From NCBI GenBank assembly GCA_934394565.1, contig CAKRQV010000006.1:1-64000 (forward strand): a stretch of 64,000 nt of DNA, in the 5' to 3' direction. Both the position numbers and the translations under genes were made by a program. Positions 1-7,732 of this stretch are shown here, piece by piece (positions within the stretch are counted from its first letter, which is position 1; every line of letters starts with the position of its first letter). The notes beneath the pieces were generated by a model. It was not told the origin of the DNA. It made no database searches and was given only the letters and a program-made list of their open reading frames with translations. The stretch comes from an uncultured Lachnospiraceae bacterium. GTDB taxonomy: Bacteria; Bacillota; Clostridia; Lachnospirales; Lachnospiraceae.

Positions 1-3
1 TGG

Positions 4-984
4 CTATATGGCTGCCCGGAAAGCCTCAAAAAAAGTTATAAATTTTTTTGTCGTGGGCTTGACATACGGGTGTCTCAAATCATGCACACGGATTCGCTTC
101 ACCCCAGATATTTTTGAGCCTCTGTTCATTTCATGATGCAGATAAGATTTGGAAATTGTGAAAATCCGTTCGTCCTCTTTCGGCTCATACAGCATTTTCA
201 GATAATCCTGCATCTCATCACATATAAATTGTGGCATCTTGATAAATCTGTTACTTTTAAATGTCTTTGGTGGGGTAATCACATCTTCCCGGTTTAATCT
301 TTGATATGATTTGTTAATTCGCAGTGTATGCGTTGTAAAGTCAAAATCCGCTGGTGTCAGAGCAAGCAACTCTCCTTCACGGATACCACACCAGTAAAGC
401 ATTTCAAAAGCGTAGTAAGAAACTGGTTTATCCATCATCACATCTGCAAATTTCAAATACTCTTCTTTCGTCCAGAACAACATTTCCTTATATTCCTCTG
501 TTGCTATATTTCCAGTTTTCTGTGCCGGATTAGAAGGCAAATGATAAAAATCAACTGCATGATTGAAAATGGCACTTAACTGGCTGTGGATTTTCCGCAG
601 ATATGAAGCAGAATACCCTTTTCCATTCGCTCTCTTAAATGCAAGCAAATGATTCTGCCATGCAATCACATCTTTTGGTTCAATTTCTGCAATCTTTCTC
701 TCCCCAAAGTATGGAAGAATTTTTGTTCTGGCAATATTATTCTTAGTTCCCCATGTGTTATCCCGGATTCTTTCCTTTTTATCTTCTACATAGATTTCAT
801 AAAAACTTGCGAAAGTCATATCCAGTTTTGCATCATGCTTTAACATTTGTTCGTGTTCCCACATCTGCGCTTCTCGCTTCGTAGGAAATCCTCGTTTTGA
901 AGTCTGTTTCGTTTTCCCTGTCCAGTCGGTATACCGATAAACCACTCGCCACTTCCCAGTGACATTATCTTTGTAAATACTCAT
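4..984 (-). pseudogene. Truncated tyrosine recombinase (Tn916/phage-type integrase)
   Basis: This is an integrase of mobile elements with an N-terminal AP2-like arm-binding domain (about residues 1-60), a SAM-like core-binding domain (about 60-165) and the start of the catalytic domain. The first catalytic Arg (CGIREGEL, about residue 201), the beta-hairpin Lys region and the HxxR box (HDLRH, about residue 301) are present. Just after HDLRH the reading leaves the family pattern and stops at 326 aa, whereas relatives run to about 380-400 aa. The second His/Trp and the nucleophilic Tyr are therefore missing, so strand cleavage should be impossible. The stop lies inside the window, so this is real truncation and not an edge effect. 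It follows the excisionase-like gene on the same strand. Confidence 0.8.
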
Positions 985-1005
985 ACAAATTCTCCTCTCT
1001 TTCTC

Positions 1006-1188
1006 TTACATTTCGCTGTAACATACTTTTTTGCGGAAATAATTGGTGTTTACTCTGCCAGCTACCGTAAGATAACCCAGCTTCTGTAATTCTTCATTTA
1101 GCTGTTTGACAATCTTATAAGCATAAGACTTGGAAACTCCCAGTTCCGCTGCAACTTCTTCTACTGTCATAAAAGTTCTGTTTGTCAC
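1006..1188 (-). CDS. Excisionase-like helix-turn-helix protein
   Basis: A 60-residue protein starting with a MerR/Xis-like helix-turn-helix (TVEEVAAELGVSKSYAYKIV, about residues 8-27), followed by a short wing region containing Tyr and Arg. Small proteins of this design sit directly upstream of tyrosine integrases in Firmicute integrative elements and act as recombination directionality factors or regulators. It is 21 bp upstream of the integrase on the same strand and was probably co-transcribed from the minus-strand promoter at 1242-1270. The assignment rests on size, HTH and context. A pure transcription regulator remains possible. Confidence 0.7.
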   Translation of the reverse strand: MTNRTFMTVEEVAAELGVSKSYAYKIVKQLNEELQKLGYLTVAGRVNTNYFRKKVCYSEM

Positions 1189-1241
1189 ATCGCATCTCTC
1201 CTTTCTATCTTAACGCATTTTGTTTAGGTTGTTACATTTGC

Positions 1242-1352
1242 ATGATACTAAACATATTTATTTAAGTCAAGTGGTTTCGACAAGAATATTAAATTTTTTT
1301 GTTTAAGTTCTTCTTGCTATCCAAAATTGCTCATGTTATACTGAACTTAAAC
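1242..1352. promoter_or_regulatory. Divergent promoter/operator switch between repressor and xis-int
   Basis: A minus-strand promoter (TTGACT at 1265-1270, 17-bp spacer, TATCAT at 1242-1247) faces xis-int. A plus-strand promoter (TTGCTA 1314-1319, 17-bp spacer, TATACT 1337-1342) faces the repressor. The motif TTTAAGT occurs at 1261-1267 and 1302-1308 and inverted at 1345-1351. The outer pair forms a perfect 10-bp inverted repeat, GTTTAAGTTC (1301-1310) and GAACTTAAAC (1343-1352), that brackets the repressor promoter. This is the layout of a lysogeny-type switch, and repressor binding to these sites is inferred. Confidence 0.6.
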
Positions 1353-1425
1353 AGAATTGTTTTATTCTATATCACAACAAAACTGGCAACACACGAACGT
1401 CATATCATGAAGGAGGCAAACAACT

Positions 1426-1950
1426 ATGGCAATCGGACAGCGTATCAAATATTTTCGTAACCGTATCGGCATGACACAAAAGCAACTAGGAGAGCAACTG
1501 GGATTCAAAGGAAAAACCTCAGATGTCCGCATGGCTCAGTATGAATCTGAAGCCCGAGTTCCTAAGATTGATCTTGTAAAACAAATGTCTCAGATCTTTG
1601 GTGTCAACACTCATGCTTTAACCGTGCCCGATATTGATACCCATATAGGTCTGATGCACACACTATTTGCACTGGAAGATATGTATGGTCTAAAGGTGAA
1701 AAATGTAAATGGACAGCCTCATCTCTGCCTTGACTCTTCCATATCTGCTCCCGGCTCATCTGCCGATGAAATGCTTCGTGCATGGATGGAACAAGCTGAC
1801 AAACTGGAAAACGGTGAAATCAGCAAGGAAGAATATGATGAATGGAGATATAAGTACCCGGAACTGGATACTTACCAGAAACATGCCAAGGTACCCTCTC
1901 AGGAACTGAGTGATTACCTCGTAAAAGAATTGACTAAAAAAGAAAAATAA
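1426..1950 (+). CDS. XRE-family (cI-like) repressor of the integrated element
   Basis: A 174-residue protein with an N-terminal lambda-repressor-type helix-turn-helix (about residues 5-65, with GMTQKQLGEQLG and a YESEARVP recognition/linker segment). The C-terminal half is acidic and charged and shows no clear peptidase catalytic dyad, so it is not obviously a LexA-type self-cleaving repressor. An AAGGAGG ribosome site lies just before the ATG. It is divergent from the excisionase/integrase pair across an intergenic region with matching half-sites, so it most likely controls itself and the recombination genes. Confidence 0.75.
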   Translation: MAIGQRIKYFRNRIGMTQKQLGEQLGFKGKTSDVRMAQYESEARVPKIDLVKQMSQIFGVNTHALTVPDIDTHIGLMHTLFALEDMYGLKVKNVNGQPHLCLDSSISAPGSSADEMLRAWMEQADKLENGEISKEEYDEWRYKYPELDTYQKHAKVPSQELSDYLVKELTKKEK

Positions 1951-1960
1951 GAGAAAAGAA

Positions 1961-2008
1961 AAACCTTACCGATATTCAGTTTTTTACTCCTGAAAATCAG
2001 TAAGGTTT
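1961..2008. terminator. Bidirectional terminator between repressor and guaA
   Basis: AAACCTTAC (1961-1969) pairs with GTAAGGTTT (2000-2008). The stem continues inward through GAT/ATC and TTCAG/CTGAA with single mismatches. T-rich or A-rich tracts lie on both sides, so it can serve the plus-strand repressor and the converging guaA transcript. Confidence 0.65.
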
Positions 2009-2054
2009 CTTTATATACGTTATGAAATAAAATTTTTATCTTTTGAATAATCGT

Positions 2055-2076
2055 AAAATGTTGCCATTTTGTTGCC
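2055..2076. repeat. Two GTTGCC-type direct repeats, possible integrase arm sites
   Basis: AAAATGTTGCC (2055-2065) is followed immediately by ATTTTGTTGCC (2066-2076), an 11-bp tandem with one-helical-turn spacing. It lies in the 60 bp between the element's terminator and the 3' end of guaA. Paired sites like this near element ends can be integrase arm-binding sites. That role is inference, and no second att copy is visible in the window. Confidence 0.3.
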
Positions 2077-2136
2077 GGTCACTAAGCAAATTTGTTTGTA
2101 ACCCGCATGAATACTTGGTTTTTATGATTGTGTGGA

Positions 2137-3687
2137 TTATTCAAACTCAATCGTACCCGGTGGCTTACTCGTCAGATCATAGAATACACGGTTGACCCCT
2201 TTAACCTCGTTGATGATCCTACTCATAACCTTCTGCAGCACATCCCACGGAATATTCGCAGCTTCCGCAGTCATAAAGTCGATCGTACATACCGCACGCA
2301 GTGCCACAGCGTAATCGTAGGTTCTCTCGTCACCCATAACACCTACGGAACGCATATTGGTCAGTGCGGCAAAGTACTGGTTGATCTCTGTATCAATACC
2401 GGCTTTTGCGATCTCCTCGCGGTAGATGGCGTCGGCATCCTGCACGATCTTTACCTTTTCTTCGGTAACCTCACCGATGATTCGGATACCAAGTCCCGGG
2501 CCCGGGAACGGCTGACGGAATACCAGGTACTCTGGAATGCCAAGCTCCAGACCAACTTTACGAACCTCATCCTTGAACAAGTCACGCAACGGCTCAATGA
2601 TCTCCTTGAAATCTACGTAATCCGGCAGTCCACCCACATTATGGTGGGATTTGATCACTGCGGATTCACCACCGAGACCGGACTCTACAACGTCAGGGTA
2701 GATGGTTCCCTGTACAAGGAAGTCTACAGCACCGATCTTCTTTGCTTCTTCTTCAAAGACACGGATAAATTCTTCACCGATAATCTTACGCTTTGCTTCC
2801 GGCTCTTCTACTCCGGCGAGCTTGTCATAATAACGCTGCTGGGCATTGACACGGATAAAGTTCAGGTCGTACGGACCGTCCGGACCAAAGACTGCCTCGA
2901 CTTCATCGCCTTCGTTCTTACGGAGCAGACCGTGATCTACAAATACACAGGTCAGCTGTTTACCGATGGCTTTTGAAAGCAGTACGGCAGCTACGGATGA
3001 ATCCACACCGCCGGACAGTGCGCAGAGCACACGGCCATCGCCGACCTTCTCACGGATGGCTTTGATGGAATGTTCTACGAAAGAGTCCATTCTCCAGTCA
3101 CCGGTACAGTGGCATACATTATATACATAGTTGGAAAGGATCTCTTTACCACGTACGGTATGCAGTACTTCCGGATGGAACTGGATCGCATACAGATTCT
3201 TTTCTCTGTTTTCTGCGGCGGCTACCGGACAATCTGCTGTGTGAGCGCAGATTTCAAATCCCGGTGCTGCTTTGGAAATATAATCGAAGTGACTCATCCA
3301 GCAGATCGTCTTGTCTTCGATACCGGTAAATAGCGGGGACTCAGTATTGACAAATACCTCTGTCTTACCGTACTCACGTACCGGTGCTTTTTCTACTTTG
3401 CCTCCCAGTACATGCTGCATCAGCTGTGCGCCGTAGCAAAGTCCCAGTACCGGGATACCCAGCTCGAAAAGCTCTTTAGTACATGTCGGAGCACCTTCTT
3501 CGTAGCAGCTGTTCGGACCGCCGGTCAGAATGATGCCCTTGGGATGCATATCTTTGATTTTCTGGATGTCAGTTTTATAAGAATAAATCTCACAATACAC
3601 GTTACATTCACGGACACGGCGGGCTACAAGCTGATTGTACTGACCGCCAAAGTCAATGACTATGACCGTTTCTCTGTTCACTGGCAT
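2137..3687 (-). CDS. guaA: GMP synthase (glutamine-hydrolysing)
   Basis: Converts XMP to GMP using ATP and glutamine, the last step of guanine nucleotide synthesis. The N-terminal class I amidotransferase has a nucleophile Cys in VLGLCYGAQLM and HPEV further on. The ATP-pyrophosphatase domain has the P-loop SGGVDSS, and the C-terminal dimerisation domain ends with the conserved PPGTIEFE. At about 516 aa it matches the family. A longer open frame extends to 3846, but the AGGAGG site lies at 3688-3697, so translation starts at the ATG ending at 3687 or, with better spacing (8 nt), at the GTG ending at 3681. The 3' end abuts mobile-element remnants. guaA 3' ends are known island insertion sites. 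Confidence 0.97.
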   Translation of the reverse strand: MPVNRETVIVIDFGGQYNQLVARRVRECNVYCEIYSYKTDIQKIKDMHPKGIILTGGPNSCYEEGAPTCTKELFELGIPVLGLCYGAQLMQHVLGGKVEKAPVREYGKTEVFVNTESPLFTGIEDKTICWMSHFDYISKAAPGFEICAHTADCPVAAAENREKNLYAIQFHPEVLHTVRGKEILSNYVYNVCHCTGDWRMDSFVEHSIKAIREKVGDGRVLCALSGGVDSSVAAVLLSKAIGKQLTCVFVDHGLLRKNEGDEVEAVFGPDGPYDLNFIRVNAQQRYYDKLAGVEEPEAKRKIIGEEFIRVFEEEAKKIGAVDFLVQGTIYPDVVESGLGGESAVIKSHHNVGGLPDYVDFKEIIEPLRDLFKDEVRKVGLELGIPEYLVFRQPFPGPGLGIRIIGEVTEEKVKIVQDADAIYREEIAKAGIDTEINQYFAALTNMRSVGVMGDERTYDYAVALRAVCTIDFMTAEAANIPWDVLQKVMSRIINEVKGVNRVFYDLTSKPPGTIEFE

Positions 3688-3884
3688 TTCCTCCTCATTT
3701 GTCTTTCCATTGATTCTTTCATTATATGTCACCTGTTCATTTTTTACAATCGTTTTGTGACATTGACAGCATTTTCTTGTGTCATACGCCCTGGACCTTC
3801 TTTCTGTTTTTCCGACCGGCACTGTTTCAGCTGTCATAATCGGCATAATATTATTACATTTTTTACATATCCGTTCCAGCGTAT

Positions 3885-3913
3885 ATTATATCAATATATT
3901 ATATTTCAGTAAA
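3885..3913 (-). promoter_or_regulatory. guaA promoter and long leader
   Basis: TTTACT (3908-3913), a 17-bp spacer and TATAAT (3885-3890) predict a start near 3878, giving a leader of about 190 nt before the guaA ribosome site. Within it ATGTCAC and GTGACAT, and GACAGC and GCTGTC, can pair. I could not match the leader to a purine, PRPP, guanidine or preQ1 riboswitch, and no clear terminator hairpin is present. Confidence 0.5.
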
Positions 3914-4008
3914 ATCATTTATGTGGTTTTATGTTACTTTTAGTGGAGTTATTCGTTTGTACTTTTGTGTATTTTTGTGGTTTTTTATTGTTTTTTGTTA
4001 ATTTGTTC

Positions 4009-4037
4009 TGGACAAATCCAAAAACATTGTGTACTAT
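4009..4037 (+). promoter_or_regulatory. rhaD promoter
   Basis: TGGACA (4009-4014), a 17-bp spacer and TACTAT (4032-4037) lie 47 bp before the rhaD start. The ribosome site GAAGGAGG precedes the ATG. No sugar-regulator operator could be assigned. Confidence 0.45.
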
Positions 4038-4083
4038 ATAGCTATCAAGAAGACAGCAACATCCGAAGAAGGAGGTATTTGCA

Positions 4084-4911
4084 ATGAAAGTTTTGGACAT
4101 GACTTTTGTACAGGGATTTATTCGTATGGCGGACGATGGTTTCCGCATGGGCTGGCATGAGAGGAATGGCGGCAACCTTTCCTATCGTATCAAGCCGGAG
4201 GAAATCGCCATGATCCGCAACCGTCTGAAAGATGATGGTCCGTGGCTGCCGATCGGTACTTCCGTACCGGATCTTGCCGGAGAATATTTTCTCGTAACCG
4301 GCAGCGGCAAGTTTTTCCGGGATATCAAGGACGATCCGGAAGCTACCCTGGCCATCATCGAGCTGGACGACAAGGGTGAAAACTACCAGATCAAATGGGG
4401 ACTTGTCGAGGGTGGTCGTCCTACCAGCGAGCTGCCAAGCCACCTGATGAATCATGCGGTAAAAAAACGTGTAACCAACGGCAAATACCGTGTGATCTAC
4501 CATGCACATCCGGCCAATATCATTGCCCTGACCTTTGTACTTCCTTTAAAAGATGAGGTTTTTACCCGTGAGCTCTGGGAAATGGCTACCGAATGTCCGG
4601 TGGTTTTCCCGGACGGTATCGGCGTGGTCGGTTGGATGGTTCCGGGCGGACGCGAGATCGCCGAAGCAACCAGTAAGCTGATGGAAACTTATGATGCGGC
4701 CATCTGGGCGCATCACGGCATCTTCTGTGCAGGTGAGGGTGCACACAATACCTTTGGTCTGATGCATACGATTGAAAAATCAGCAGAGATCCTGGTCAAG
4801 GTACTCTCCATGGCGCCACAAAAGCGTCAGACGATTCAGCCGGATCAGTTCCGTGAGCTGGCAAAGGCTTTCAAAGTGGAACTTCCGGAGCGTTTTCTGT
4901 ATGAAAAGTAA
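4084..4911 (+). CDS. rhaD: Rhamnulose-1-phosphate aldolase
   Basis: Class II (zinc) aldolase that splits L-rhamnulose 1-phosphate into dihydroxyacetone phosphate and L-lactaldehyde, the last step of rhamnose breakdown in the cytoplasm. At 275 aa it matches RhaD. The zinc ligands appear as HAH in YHAHPAN (about residues 141-143) and the His of WAHHGIF (about residue 212). The phosphate-binding region GNLSYR and TGSGKFF are also present. The gene stands alone here with its own promoter and terminator. rhaA, rhaB and a rhamnose regulator are not in the window, so the rest of the pathway must be elsewhere. Confidence 0.93.
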   Translation: MKVLDMTFVQGFIRMADDGFRMGWHERNGGNLSYRIKPEEIAMIRNRLKDDGPWLPIGTSVPDLAGEYFLVTGSGKFFRDIKDDPEATLAIIELDDKGENYQIKWGLVEGGRPTSELPSHLMNHAVKKRVTNGKYRVIYHAHPANIIALTFVLPLKDEVFTRELWEMATECPVVFPDGIGVVGWMVPGGREIAEATSKLMETYDAAIWAHHGIFCAGEGAHNTFGLMHTIEKSAEILVKVLSMAPQKRQTIQPDQFRELAKAFKVELPERFLYEK

Positions 4912-4928
4912 ACGATAGTTAAGACAAC

Positions 4929-4957
4929 TACGGCGGGCACTCACTGTGTCCGCCGTA
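4929..4957. terminator. Shared terminator of rhaD and spoIIID
   Basis: TACGGCGGGCAC (4929-4940) pairs with GTGTCCGCCGTA (4946-4957) and is followed on the plus strand by a T-rich run. The last codons of the converging spoIIID gene lie inside the hairpin. Confidence 0.75.
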
Positions 4958-5195
4958 AATATTTTTCTTTTGTCGCCAGTCCCCCGCGGATATGTCGCTC
5001 CTGTTTGTTAGTGTCCAGGACCTCCCGCACCTGCCTTGCCAGGATTGGGTTGATCTGCACCATCCGGTCGGTGCAGTCTTTATGTACTGTAGATTTGGAA
5101 ATTCCGAATTTTCTGGCGGTCTGGCGTACGGTAGCACTGGTCTCGATGATGTAGGTAGCAATCTCTACTGCACGTTCTTCGATATAATCCTTCAA
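4941..5195 (-). CDS. spoIIID: Sporulation transcriptional regulator SpoIIID
   Basis: Mother-cell DNA-binding regulator that modulates sigma-E and sigma-K genes during sporulation. The conserved core is intact: KDYIEERAVEIATYIIE, then a helix-turn-helix FGISKSTVHKD and the basic C-terminal stretch RHIRGGLATKEKYL. An open frame with ATG extends to 5219 but has no ribosome site. A GGAGG lies 7 nt before the TTG ending at 5195, which gives an 84-aa protein starting like B. subtilis SpoIIID. TTG is therefore the preferred start. The gene is monocistronic between two convergent or unrelated neighbours. Confidence 0.92.
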   Translation of the reverse strand: MKDYIEERAVEIATYIIETSATVRQTARKFGISKSTVHKDCTDRMVQINPILARQVREVLDTNKQERHIRGGLATKEKYLRRTQ

Positions 5196-5302
5196 GGAAA
5201 AGCCTCCGAAGGCGTTCATTTTTACAGTGTATGCCAGTCTGCTTGAAAAGTATGCCAGTCCACATCTCTATATTTTCCCGGATCAGTCAGACCCTGCCTG
5301 CA

Positions 5303-6064
5303 TCATGTATCCTGAAACTCAGTCACGTGCTTACGGTAATGCAGCGGAAAATGGGTTCTCTGACAATCCGGATTTTCTCTGGCCCGGATCGCAATGGTCT
5401 GAAAAAATTCCTGCCACAGGGTTGTATAGATATCCCGATATTCTTCTGTCCTTTGCAGTTGCAAAATTTCTTCTTTAGTCAGCTTCGTCACATAAAATGG
5501 CTGATCAGAGCGGTGTACAGCGGCAATCCGGCGCCGATCATCGATCAGCATCCAGTCCTCAGAAGGCATCCGGTCGGCAAAATGATATGCCGTCAGTCCA
5601 ACGATATTGCAGGCTGGCTCGATATGTGCCACATAGATCCCCGGCTCGATCCGGGTAAATCTGGTAAATTCCCGATAATAGTGCATATCGTTGCCCGCCC
5701 GGCGACTCAGTTCAAACAGACGCATTACCGGTACATCAGCCATCCGTTTTGTTACTGCCGCACCGGCGGCAAATCCAAGCAGTAAAAAGCGGTAGATCGC
5801 ATCCAGCCGATCTGCTTTATCGCTCATGGCAGCCAGGTAAACCTGCCGGTAGGCTTCCCAGGAGATCTTATTCTGGATGCTGCGAACGACTTTGTCTGAT
5901 TTTGTCTGATCCGCTTCTACATGGATATATGTGCAAAACATTTCCTGCTGCCCCACCGGCTCCAGCTCCAGCCGTACATTGGTACTGCCGTGCTTTGCCG
6001 CCCATACATCGTAGATGCAGGTCAACATGCTCTCAAATTCTTCTGTGCAGGTGTATATATACAT
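5303..6064 (-). CDS. TIGR03915-family putative DNA repair/metabolism protein
   Basis: A 253-aa soluble protein of the family found paired with the TIGR03916 radical SAM enzyme (the DUF4130 group). Features visible are YFLLLGFAAG-like helix material near residue 92, MADVPVMRLFELSRRAGNDMHYYREFTRF, and the conserved AHIEPACNIVGLTAYHFADRMPSEDWMLIDDRR block. Its reaction is not established. It lies 17 bp downstream of the radical SAM gene on the same strand, so it is almost certainly in the same LexA-controlled operon. The tight pairing suggests the two proteins act together on damaged or modified DNA, which is inference. Confidence 0.8.
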   Translation of the reverse strand: MYIYTCTEEFESMLTCIYDVWAAKHGSTNVRLELEPVGQQEMFCTYIHVEADQTKSDKVVRSIQNKISWEAYRQVYLAAMSDKADRLDAIYRFLLLGFAAGAAVTKRMADVPVMRLFELSRRAGNDMHYYREFTRFTRIEPGIYVAHIEPACNIVGLTAYHFADRMPSEDWMLIDDRRRIAAVHRSDQPFYVTKLTKEEILQLQRTEEYRDIYTTLWQEFFQTIAIRARENPDCQRTHFPLHYRKHVTEFQDT

Positions 6065-6081
6065 GACAGACCGCCTCCTTT

Positions 6082-7521
6082 TTATGTCTGTACCCCAAAG
6101 TCCGAAAACAGCGACATCTGCCGGAAATCCTGCTGATGGGTCAGTTTCCAGTTGTCCTTATATTCCGTGCTTGTCAGCTGACGCAGGATATACTGCTGGT
6201 CAATTCGGATCGGATAGAGGGTCTTTCCATGGCAGGTGATAAAATAGTGCGCCCGTTTCAAGACAACTCCCATCTTTTTTAAATGGTCAAAATCCAGACT
6301 TCCATAGCGTCTCGCCTGTATGATCCGGGCTACGGATTTCGGCCCGATGCCGGGGATCCGTAAAAGCTCCTCATAAGCTGCCGTATTGACTTCCACCGGA
6401 AACAGCTCCAGATGTCTGAGCGCCCAGTCGCATTTCGGGTCGATCTGATCGTTAAAATTCGGCTGCGTTTCTGATAACAGCTCGTCGGCCTGAAATCCAT
6501 AAAATCTGAGCAGCCAGTCGGCCTGATACAGGCGGTGCTCTCTTAACAGCGGAGGCTTCGTCTGTAATGAGGGCAGATCTTTGTCCTCATTTAACGGCAC
6601 ATAGGCTGAAAAGAACACGCGCTTCAGATCATATCTCTGGTACAGTGCCTGTGTCGTCTTTAACAGATGGTAGTCCGTCTCCTGTGTCGCACCGATGATC
6701 ATCTGGGTGCTCTGCCCCGCCTGAGCAAACGGACGGTTCAGCAGCTCATCCCTTTCTTTTGCAGACAGCGCAGGCAGCAAACCATCAGTACCTGAAACGG
6801 TCTGTCCGGCGATCCTGCGCTGGTTTTCAGAAAAAATGCTGCCTTGCAGATAGCGGTTGGATACTGAGCGCTCCAGATAAGCGCTCTTGCCCTCCACCAG
6901 CCGGTGCATGGCGATCGTATCCGTCACTTTTTTCATCGGTCCGAGGATCGTGCGGTGACTTTTATTCGGAGCAAGCTTTTTCATGCCCTCGGCGGTAGGC
7001 AGTTCCAGATTGATACTCATACGATCCGCCAGATATCCGGCACGGGTGATCAGTTCCTCGGATGCACCTGGCACGGTCTTGACATGGATATAACCGTTAA
7101 AGCGGTGCTTTGTCCGTAATAGCTGTAGCGTCTCGCACATCTGCTCCATCGTGTAGGTTGGATTTTTCTGGACACCGGAGCTCAAAAACAGCCCCTCGAT
7201 ATAATTGCGCTTATAAAATTCAATCGTCAGCCCGCACAGTTCTTCCGGCGTAAATGCTGTCCGGGGGATGTCATTGGATGCTCTGTTTATACAGTATTTG
7301 CAGTCGTAAACACAGTGATTCGTCTGCAGCACCTTTAATAAGGAAATACAGCGGCCATCCGCTGAAAAGCTGTGACAGATCCCACACGCTTTTGAATTGC
7401 CCAGAAAGCCGGTCTTTCCCCGGCGGTCTACGCCACTGGACGTGCAGGCCACATCATATTTGGCTGCATCGGCCAGAATGTGCAGCTTTTCGTGTAAGGA
7501 ATATCCTGTACTGATTTCCAT
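6082..7521 (-). CDS. Putative DNA modification/repair radical SAM protein (TIGR03916)
   Basis: Radical SAM enzyme of unknown substrate. The [4Fe-4S] motif CxxxCxxC is CVYDCKYC near residue 67. The opening AAKYDVACTSSG is typical of the family. Near residue 375 a helix-hairpin-helix (LLRIPGIGPKSVARII) indicates non-specific DNA binding. An upstream ATG gives an open frame to 7563. I prefer the ATG ending at 7521 because relatives start there, although the AAAGGAG lies 15 nt away, so the start is uncertain. The promoter contains a perfect LexA box, supporting a role in the SOS response with the downstream TIGR03915 partner. Confidence 0.88.
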   Translation of the reverse strand: MEISTGYSLHEKLHILADAAKYDVACTSSGVDRRGKTGFLGNSKACGICHSFSADGRCISLLKVLQTNHCVYDCKYCINRASNDIPRTAFTPEELCGLTIEFYKRNYIEGLFLSSGVQKNPTYTMEQMCETLQLLRTKHRFNGYIHVKTVPGASEELITRAGYLADRMSINLELPTAEGMKKLAPNKSHRTILGPMKKVTDTIAMHRLVEGKSAYLERSVSNRYLQGSIFSENQRRIAGQTVSGTDGLLPALSAKERDELLNRPFAQAGQSTQMIIGATQETDYHLLKTTQALYQRYDLKRVFFSAYVPLNEDKDLPSLQTKPPLLREHRLYQADWLLRFYGFQADELLSETQPNFNDQIDPKCDWALRHLELFPVEVNTAAYEELLRIPGIGPKSVARIIQARRYGSLDFDHLKKMGVVLKRAHYFITCHGKTLYPIRIDQQYILRQLTSTEYKDNWKLTHQQDFRQMSLFSDFGVQT

Positions 7522-7598
7522 CGATATATATATCCGCTCCTTTCGCATCGGTACACCCAACATCTTTTATCAAATGTTTAGTCCTTCCTTTTTTCCTT

Positions 7599-7627
7599 AT
7601 TATATACGAACATACGTTCGATGTAAA
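7599..7627 (-). promoter_or_regulatory. SOS promoter: LexA box inside the -35/-10 spacer
   Basis: TTTACA (7622-7627), a 17-bp spacer and TATAAT (7599-7604) read leftward. The spacer contains CGAACATACGTTCG (7607-7620), a full match to the Gram-positive LexA consensus CGAACRNRYGTTYG. LexA bound here would cover the promoter of the radical SAM pair. Confidence 0.88.
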
Positions 7628-7647
7628 TAAGATTTTTATATCACAAA

Positions 7648-7675
7648 ACCCCGGCTACATCTCTGCAGCCGGGGT
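7648..7675 (-). terminator. Terminator of the MATE gene
   Basis: ACCCCGGCT (7648-7656) pairs with AGCCGGGGT (7667-7675). Read leftward it is followed by TTTTG and later T-runs. Confidence 0.7.
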
Positions 7676-7732
7676 ACACCCTTTCTTCTTTGCTTTATAC
7701 ACCTTCCACCAGAAGACAACTTTCTATTCCTA

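Noticed and set aside
2128..2976. A 282-codon plus-strand frame opposite guaA
   Set aside because: It is covered by conserved guaA coding sequence, with no ribosome site and no recognisable protein features.
3688..3846. An N-terminal extension of guaA containing a CCQCH segment, possibly a zinc finger
   Set aside because: The strong ribosome site and the family's normal N-terminus both place the start at 3681-3687. The extension is leader RNA that happens to be open.
3847..4083. A purine, PRPP or preQ1 riboswitch near guaA/rhaD
   Set aside because: None of the conserved core segments of these aptamers could be found on either strand.
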